From NCBI GenBank assembly GCA_044337585.1, contig JBIINH010000071.1, positions 1-10,742 of the forward strand: 10,742 bases of DNA, in the 5' to 3' direction. Below are positions 6,477 to 10,742 of the stretch, one piece after another. The notes beneath the pieces are model-generated. The model ran no database searches, was not told where the DNA came from, and saw only the letters and a program-made list of their open reading frames with translations. The stretch's first letter is position 1; every line of letters begins with the position of its first letter. The stretch comes from CAYSBE01 sp044337585. Lineage in GTDB: Bacteria; Bacteroidota; Bacteroidia; UKL13-3. The position numbers and the translations under genes were made by a program.

Positions 6477-8514
6477 GAAATTTAATTATTGCCATTTCAG
6501 CAAAGAGCGCTAATACTGCTATGATGACAAATAAGCGCCAATAAGGTGTTCCATTTTGCTCACGTTGTAATTCATATTTCAACAACTCCGACTCTTGGCT
6601 ATATACCTTTGAACCTTTTGAAAGCTGATTTATAAGCTCATTAAGTTCATCTTTATCAAATAAACTAGGGTCTGATTCATCTCTGCTACTGTTAAATGCG
6701 GCAACATCAATTAGAGATTTGGTTCCTGTATATAAAAGGTTGTAAAAACCTTCGGGCATCCAATCTTTATCTAATGAAACGCGGTAAGTCGAATTAATTA
6801 AACTTACAGGTGCGACAAATTCTTCTTTGCCCGATTTTAATAAAATTGTTTTGTCACCCGTCATCTTAACATTTGAATTTAAATTAAGAAACAAATTAGC
6901 TCCTGTTGTATAATACAATTTCTGTTTTACTGTCACGCCTCTCGAAAAATTGATTATCAGTGGCACAAACAAAGCATGTGAGGAGAGATTGCCCCATCTC
7001 TCATCTATTGGCTGAAACAAGGTGTACACCTTGCCTTTGCCTAAATTGTTTTGCCAAATAAGTGCATCGCCATTGTTCAACTTCAACAAAGCCGAACCAT
7101 TATAAATAGCACTGAATTGTGGTCGATAGTAGTGGCTCACGAATGGCATATCTGCATTACGTGGTATTTTGACAAATACACCTTCAAATATTGGATTTCG
7201 TAAATCTACTTCCGTAACACGTAGCGCCAACTGTTGTTTCTCAGCGTATTGAACATTGTTAAATTGTTTCAAGAAATTATTCAACCCAGCGATATACTTT
7301 TCATCTGTTGGGGGAATGATAAATATACTTCCACCCAATTCTACATATTGAACCAACATTTGTGTAAGCCCTGATGAATAGCTTTTAAGCTCATTCAAGA
7401 TAATTGCAGATTGTGAGCCAATGGCATCAAAATCCATGGTCAATTCGTTGAGTTTTGTGTAATCCACTTTTTCATTTTGCTCTAGCAACGCATCAAGGTA
7501 TCTATTTGCAGAAGCTCCATTAATACACATTACTTTATGCTTATCAGATGCTGTAAGTTGAACATAAAATACATCGTCAAACGAAACCGGGTAATCTGTC
7601 AATTCAACTTTGCAAGAATTAAAAACTTTCTCGGGTAAAAAATCGAACGATAATGTAGTACTTGATTGTGCTGGAATTGAGGCAACCATCATTCCTTTTT
7701 TTGTCCCATTCACCGATAAGTTAACTGGCAAATCGGCAATAACTCTGTTGGCATAATTATGAATTTTAACAATCAAGGTTACTTTCTCGCCAACTGAAAT
7801 GAATGGAGCTTCTATCCAAGCTGAGTCAATGGCAATATTGGATACCTCGGCTGATGATAAGGGAATGAACTTGTAGATATAGGAAGTATCATTAAATACC
7901 GATAAAAAGTTTTGATGAGAGGCTTTTTGAAAATCACTTATCCAATACACTTGATGATCTGCTGAGGGATATTTATCAAACCAACTTTTTTGAATGGCAT
8001 GTATTTGCTCCGAGGTACGGTTTATTTTAACTGTTTCTAAAGCACCAATATGACTAATGGCTTCTTTTACAGAAAGCGACCAGTTGTTGCCAAAAGACTT
8101 ATTATGCGATAGTAAATGTATTTGTGTACCTTCAGGTAACGCTTCCAATAATGCTACAGTTTTTAATTTGGCTTCTTCAAACAGTGGGCCGCTTTCACCA
8201 ATTGCCTGCATGCTGATTGAGTTATCTATGAATATTGAAACAGCAAGGTTGGCATGATTTCGGCTGCTATTGTCTGATAAAACAAAGGGTTGTGCAAATG
8301 CAAATACCAATCCGGCAAATGCCAATAGGCGACAAAGTAAAATCAATAAATCCTTGAGCCTGCGATTTGATTTGGTTTGTTCTTGTAATATTTTTAGAAA
8401 TCTGATATCACTGAATACAGCTTTTTTATATTTCCTAAAATGGAAAAGATGAATGATAACCGGAATGGTAAGTGCGAATAGGGCAAATAAAAACTGAGGA
8501 TACAAGAATTGCAT
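6469..8514 (-). CDS. BatA-type two-anchor membrane protein with vWA domain
   Basis: The 681-residue protein starts with the BatA double-anchor region typical of Bacteroidota (MQFLYPQFLF, helix about 5-25; IIHLFHFRKYK; second helix about 55-75). A von Willebrand factor A domain follows (about 90-220) with a complete-looking MIDAS: D97-N-S99-I-S101, a T/S-containing segment near 167-168, and D194 in YWISDFQ. Next come a beta-rich CARDB-like region (about 225-320), a segment reminiscent of the glutamine-amidotransferase-like fold (about 326-520), more beta structure, and a C-terminal helix (about 659-677). The middle domain calls are approximate. The bulk is predicted to lie in the periplasm. 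Family members are often linked to moxR/bat aerotolerance clusters, but no MoxR gene is present here. The frame extends to a TTG at 8523; the ATG at 8514 matches the conserved MQFLYP start. It is probably the last gene of the cca operon, 45 bp after the preceding stop. Confidence 0.9.
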   Translation of the reverse strand: MQFLYPQFLFALFALTIPVIIHLFHFRKYKKAVFSDIRFLKILQEQTKSNRRLKDLLILLCRLLAFAGLVFAFAQPFVLSDNSSRNHANLAVSIFIDNSISMQAIGESGPLFEEAKLKTVALLEALPEGTQIHLLSHNKSFGNNWSLSVKEAISHIGALETVKINRTSEQIHAIQKSWFDKYPSADHQVYWISDFQKASHQNFLSVFNDTSYIYKFIPLSSAEVSNIAIDSAWIEAPFISVGEKVTLIVKIHNYANRVIADLPVNLSVNGTKKGMMVASIPAQSSTTLSFDFLPEKVFNSCKVELTDYPVSFDDVFYVQLTASDKHKVMCINGASANRYLDALLEQNEKVDYTKLNELTMDFDAIGSQSAIILNELKSYSSGLTQMLVQYVELGGSIFIIPPTDEKYIAGLNNFLKQFNNVQYAEKQQLALRVTEVDLRNPIFEGVFVKIPRNADMPFVSHYYRPQFSAIYNGSALLKLNNGDALIWQNNLGKGKVYTLFQPIDERWGNLSSHALFVPLIINFSRGVTVKQKLYYTTGANLFLNLNSNVKMTGDKTILLKSGKEEFVAPVSLINSTYRVSLDKDWMPEGFYNLLYTGTKSLIDVAAFNSSRDESDPSLFDKDELNELINQLSKGSKVYSQESELLKYELQREQNGTPYWRLFVIIAVLALFAEMAIIKFLK

Positions 8515-8559
8515 TGCTGGCAAAATAGCTTCTAGTTCTGTAAATTAAAAAAAAAGGAC

Positions 8560-9084
8560 TTAACGGCTTTGGTCAACTTTATAAAAATGACTCAAGTTAT
8601 TATAGAACAAGCTATGTGCCACCCTTGTAAAATTGCATTGATTGCTCACAGTTTGTTTCTCTACACAATGACATGCAATGATTATTCCATTTTCCTTTAA
8701 AGGCTTGCAATTGTTGCAGGCGGCTGATGCACAAGTAACATGTCCCATACCATGCACAATTGAAAATGTGCGTGTACTCATATTATATACCAATTGAACA
8801 GCAATTATTTTACGATACCCACTCTTCCATCCCCATCCTACTAAATAGTGCACTCCCTTTTCAGACTCTATATACATTGAATCTACTATGGTACCATCTG
8901 AAAATGTGCGTTTCATGGCTTTGGCAATTTTAGAGGTATCAATAGTGATAACTGTTTCTTCTGCATCTATTCTACCTATAAGAATAGGGTCTTGTGCCAT
9001 TGCTTGGTTGAAGCAAAAAATGAAAATAACAAATTGAACAATTAGACGTAATATTTTTTCCAAGAATTGATATTTTAAAAACAA
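8560..9084 (-). CDS. Secreted six-cysteine protein of unknown function
   Basis: I do not recognise this protein. The N-terminus is a signal peptide: basic residues (EKILR), a hydrophobic core (LIVQFVIFIFCF), then QAMA with likely cleavage before QDP, at about residues 30/31 of 174. The mature part of about 144 residues has a probable beta-rich N-terminal half and a cysteine cluster near the C-terminus (C118, C123, C126, C138, C140, C150), which could form disulfides or bind metal. No lipobox is visible, so it is probably periplasmic or exported. The start is uncertain: no ATG precedes the signal peptide in this frame. Candidates are TTG at 9084 (used here) and TTG at 9063, which would give a compact MEKILR signal peptide. 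An ATG at 9098, overlapping the cca stop as TAATG, is out of frame by one base because of a 7-T run. The gene lies between cca and the BatA-like gene on one strand, probably co-transcribed. Confidence 0.68.
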   Translation of the reverse strand: MFLKYQFLEKILRLIVQFVIFIFCFNQAMAQDPILIGRIDAEETVITIDTSKIAKAMKRTFSDGTIVDSMYIESEKGVHYLVGWGWKSGYRKIIAVQLVYNMSTRTFSIVHGMGHVTCASAACNNCKPLKENGIIIACHCVEKQTVSNQCNFTRVAHSLFYNNLSHFYKVDQSR

Positions 9085-9097
9085 ATTTAAAAAAACA

Positions 9098-10507
9098 TTA
9101 GACTTTATTTAGCCCTAATCGCATTCCACAATCAATCATCAATTGGTAGGCAGCTTCATAATTATTTGAAATTTTACCATCTAAAATTGCCTCTCTTATT
9201 TCTGCTTTAATCAAACCTATTTCTTTGGAAGGACCAATACCAAATGCTTTCATAATATGTTCTCCATCAATCGGAGGTTGCCAATTGCGCAAGCGGTCAC
9301 GTTCTGTTACATCTTCAACTAGTTGCCTAACTTGTTCCAAGTTTTTAAGGTACCGCTCAAGTTTAAATTTATTTTGGGTAGTAATGTCTGCACGGCAAAT
9401 TGTGAAAAGATCGTCAAGTTCATCTCCGGCATCTACGACCAATCGCCTGATAGCTGAATCAGTAACACCTTCTTCTGCTAACACTTTAGGACGGTGGTGC
9501 AAAGCTACAAGTTTCTGTACCCTTTTCATTTTTTCATTTAATGGCAATTTCAATTTGCCAAATATTTTTGGAACCATGCGAGCGCCTTTATCTTCATGCC
9601 CATGAAATGTCCAACCGCCTTCTTTTGCAACAAATCGTTTGGTTGAAGGCTTTCCTATATCATGCAATAATGCAGCCCACCTTGTCCACAAATCATCCGA
9701 TTCGCTTGAGAGGTTGTCTACAACCATTAGTGTATGGTAAAAATTATCTTTATGGGCTTTGCCTTCTTGTACAGATACTCCATGCATTGCAGCTAATTCA
9801 GGAAATATTATTTCGAGTAAACCTGTATCAAATAATAAATTAAATCCTATTGAAGGCTTTGGTGAAAGCAAAATTTTATTTAACTCGTCATTTATTCGCT
9901 CGGTTGAAATTATTTTGATTCGATTGGCATTTCGTTTTATTGCATCAAATGTTTCGGGTAAAATTTCGAAGCCAAGTTGCGTTGAAAAACGGATACCCCG
10001 CATCATCCTCAATGGATCATCGCTAAAAGTGATATCGGGGTCAAGCGGTGTGCGAATGCGTTTATTTTCTAAATCGGCTAAGCCTCCGAAAGGGTCAATA
10101 AGTTCGCCATAATTACGTGGCATTAATGATACAGCAAGGGCATTGATGGTAAAATCCCTTCGGTTTTGATCGTCTTTAATGCTGCCAATTGTTACTGATG
10201 GCTTTCTTGAGTCAGGTGAATAAGATTCTTTTCGTGCACCAACAAATTCTACTTCCCATCCCATTGTTTTTACCATTGCAGTACCAAATGTCTTAAAATA
10301 GGCAAAGTCAGAAACTTCATTTGCTTGGGCTGCAAACTTTTTGGCTAGTTCAATCCCATCTCCTACCACAACAATATCAATATCTTTTGAAGGCCTGTTT
10401 AGTAGCAAGTCTCTAACATAACCTCCAACTATATAGGCCTCGCAATTCTCTTTTGCGATCAGGTCTTTTATATCTTTAAAAATAGGTGGTACTAGTGTTA
10501 GTTTCAC
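9098..10507 (-). CDS. cca: CCA-type tRNA nucleotidyltransferase with HD domain
   Basis: This cytoplasmic class II nucleotidyltransferase of the PcnB/Cca family builds or repairs the CCA 3' end of tRNAs. In the 469 residues, the head domain has VGGYVRD (27-33), the catalytic aspartates D42 and D44 in KDIDIV, a loop region ARKESYSPDSRKP (91-103) and RRDFTINA (116-123). DPLRMMRGIRF (164-174) and STERINDEL (201-209) cover the RNA- and nucleotide-binding neck. An HD phosphohydrolase domain follows (about 250-375): H258, H282-D283 in LLHDIGKP, HGHE at 302-305 and D374. HD-bearing Cca enzymes can have phosphatase or phosphodiesterase activity, as shown for E. coli. Whether this one adds CCA, only CC, only A, or poly(A) cannot be settled by eye, though it is the only such gene visible. 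The start is a GTG at 10507; no ATG lies near the conserved N-terminus. It is the first gene of the minus-strand cluster. Confidence 0.94.
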   Translation of the reverse strand: MKLTLVPPIFKDIKDLIAKENCEAYIVGGYVRDLLLNRPSKDIDIVVVGDGIELAKKFAAQANEVSDFAYFKTFGTAMVKTMGWEVEFVGARKESYSPDSRKPSVTIGSIKDDQNRRDFTINALAVSLMPRNYGELIDPFGGLADLENKRIRTPLDPDITFSDDPLRMMRGIRFSTQLGFEILPETFDAIKRNANRIKIISTERINDELNKILLSPKPSIGFNLLFDTGLLEIIFPELAAMHGVSVQEGKAHKDNFYHTLMVVDNLSSESDDLWTRWAALLHDIGKPSTKRFVAKEGGWTFHGHEDKGARMVPKIFGKLKLPLNEKMKRVQKLVALHHRPKVLAEEGVTDSAIRRLVVDAGDELDDLFTICRADITTQNKFKLERYLKNLEQVRQLVEDVTERDRLRNWQPPIDGEHIMKAFGIGPSKEIGLIKAEIREAILDGKISNNYEAAYQLMIDCGMRLGLNKV

Positions 10508-10536
10508 TTTGCTAAATTAAGGTTTTGTTTTCCGCC

Positions 10537-10544
10537 TGCAAATA
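10537..10544 (-). promoter_or_regulatory. Candidate proximal -7 element for cca
   Basis: On the minus strand TCTATTTG followed by CA matches TAnnTTTG with one mismatch. It would give a leader of about 25 bases before the GTG start. No good -33 element is apparent at the expected distance, so this is a weak call and competes with the distal element at 10653-10660. Confidence 0.22.
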
Positions 10545-10647
10545 GACCAGAAAATTTAGCTGTAACTTTAGCAAATATGCTCAAATAAAACTGAACACAC
10601 TCACAATAGCATTCAAATTTTTCCAATTGTCATCTCAGTATCTATCT

Positions 10648-10690
10648 ATCTGCAAATATAATGTATATAAAAATCGACTTTAGATATATA
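10648..10690. repeat. Motif pair, right copy (matches 3-40)
   Basis: ATCTGCAAA at 10648-10656 and TTTAGATATATA at 10679-10690 are identical to the two motifs at the left edge; the intervening and flanking sequence is not clearly conserved. In AT-rich DNA the 12-mer alone could arise by chance, but the 9-mer at a similar distance makes the pairing less likely to be random. It overlaps the distal cca promoter candidate. Confidence 0.35.
10653..10660 (-). promoter_or_regulatory. Candidate distal -7 element for cca
   Basis: On the minus strand TATATTTG followed by CA is an exact match to the Bacteroidota -7 element. Transcription would start near 10646 and leave a leader of about 140 bases before cca. 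The -33 position is AT-rich without a TTG. The element coincides with the ATCTGCAAA half of the motif pair shared with the left edge of the window. Confidence 0.3.
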
Positions 10691-10694
10691 TCTA
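10681..10694. repeat. 14-bp perfect palindrome
   Basis: TAGATATATATCTA is its own reverse complement. It has no T-run placed as in a terminator and lies about 20 bases upstream of the distal cca -7 candidate, so it could be an operator or simply AT-rich low-complexity sequence. The left-edge copy of the motif pair retains only one half of this palindrome. Confidence 0.3.
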
Positions 10695-10742
10695 GACAAG
10701 TGTTTTATTACTTATTTGCGAGAGACTTTTTAGGAATATATT

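Noticed and set aside
8547..8555. Run of nine A residues (T9 on the minus strand) between the cysteine-protein and BatA-like genes
   Set aside because: No stable hairpin precedes the T-run on the minus strand, so I do not call an operon-internal terminator.
9225..10112. Three overlapping plus-strand open frames opposite cca (100-126 codons)
   Set aside because: All lie antisense to highly conserved cca motifs, lack a coherent domain, and resemble shadow frames.

Overview
The window looks like an ordinary chromosomal stretch from an AT-rich member of the Bacteroidota. The evidence is the gene content (a GSCFA-family protein, a BatA-type two-anchor protein with a vWA domain, a PIN-PhoH fusion), start codons without Shine-Dalgarno sequences, and several intergenic matches to the Bacteroidota -7 promoter element TAnnTTTG. 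Order- or genus-level placement is not possible from what can be seen. There is no transposase, integrase, CRISPR array, tRNA or rRNA, and no phage signature.

Layout. Positions 1-336 are non-coding and hold a terminator-like hairpin, a candidate promoter, and a motif pair that recurs at the far right edge. Positions 337-3207 (+) encode a full-length single-chain glycine dehydrogenase (GcvP), closed by a strong intrinsic terminator at 3231-3261. A GSCFA-family protein (3369-4307, -) and a PIN-PhoH ATPase (4473-5804, +) are divergently transcribed from a 165-bp intergenic region. Three bases after phoH comes a six-helix, K+-channel-like protein (5808-6476, +), probably in the same transcript. 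That gene overlaps by 8 bp, tail to tail, the end of a three-gene minus-strand cluster. In transcription order the cluster is a CCA-type tRNA nucleotidyltransferase with an HD domain (10507-9098), a small secreted six-cysteine protein of unknown function (about 9084-8560), and a 681-residue BatA/vWA membrane protein (8514-6469). Positions 10508-10742 are non-coding and hold candidate cca promoters and a 14-bp palindrome.

The genes do not form one pathway: one-carbon/glycine catabolism, an uncharacterised probable SGNH-like hydrolase, RNA metabolism (PhoH), ion transport, tRNA 3'-end maturation and an envelope-anchored vWA protein sit side by side. The least explained items are the six-cysteine secreted protein, whose natural ATG (overlapping the cca stop as TAATG) is cut off from its frame by a 7-T run, the PIN-PhoH/channel pair, and the motif pair shared by the two window edges. 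I do not see a convincing new multi-gene system.
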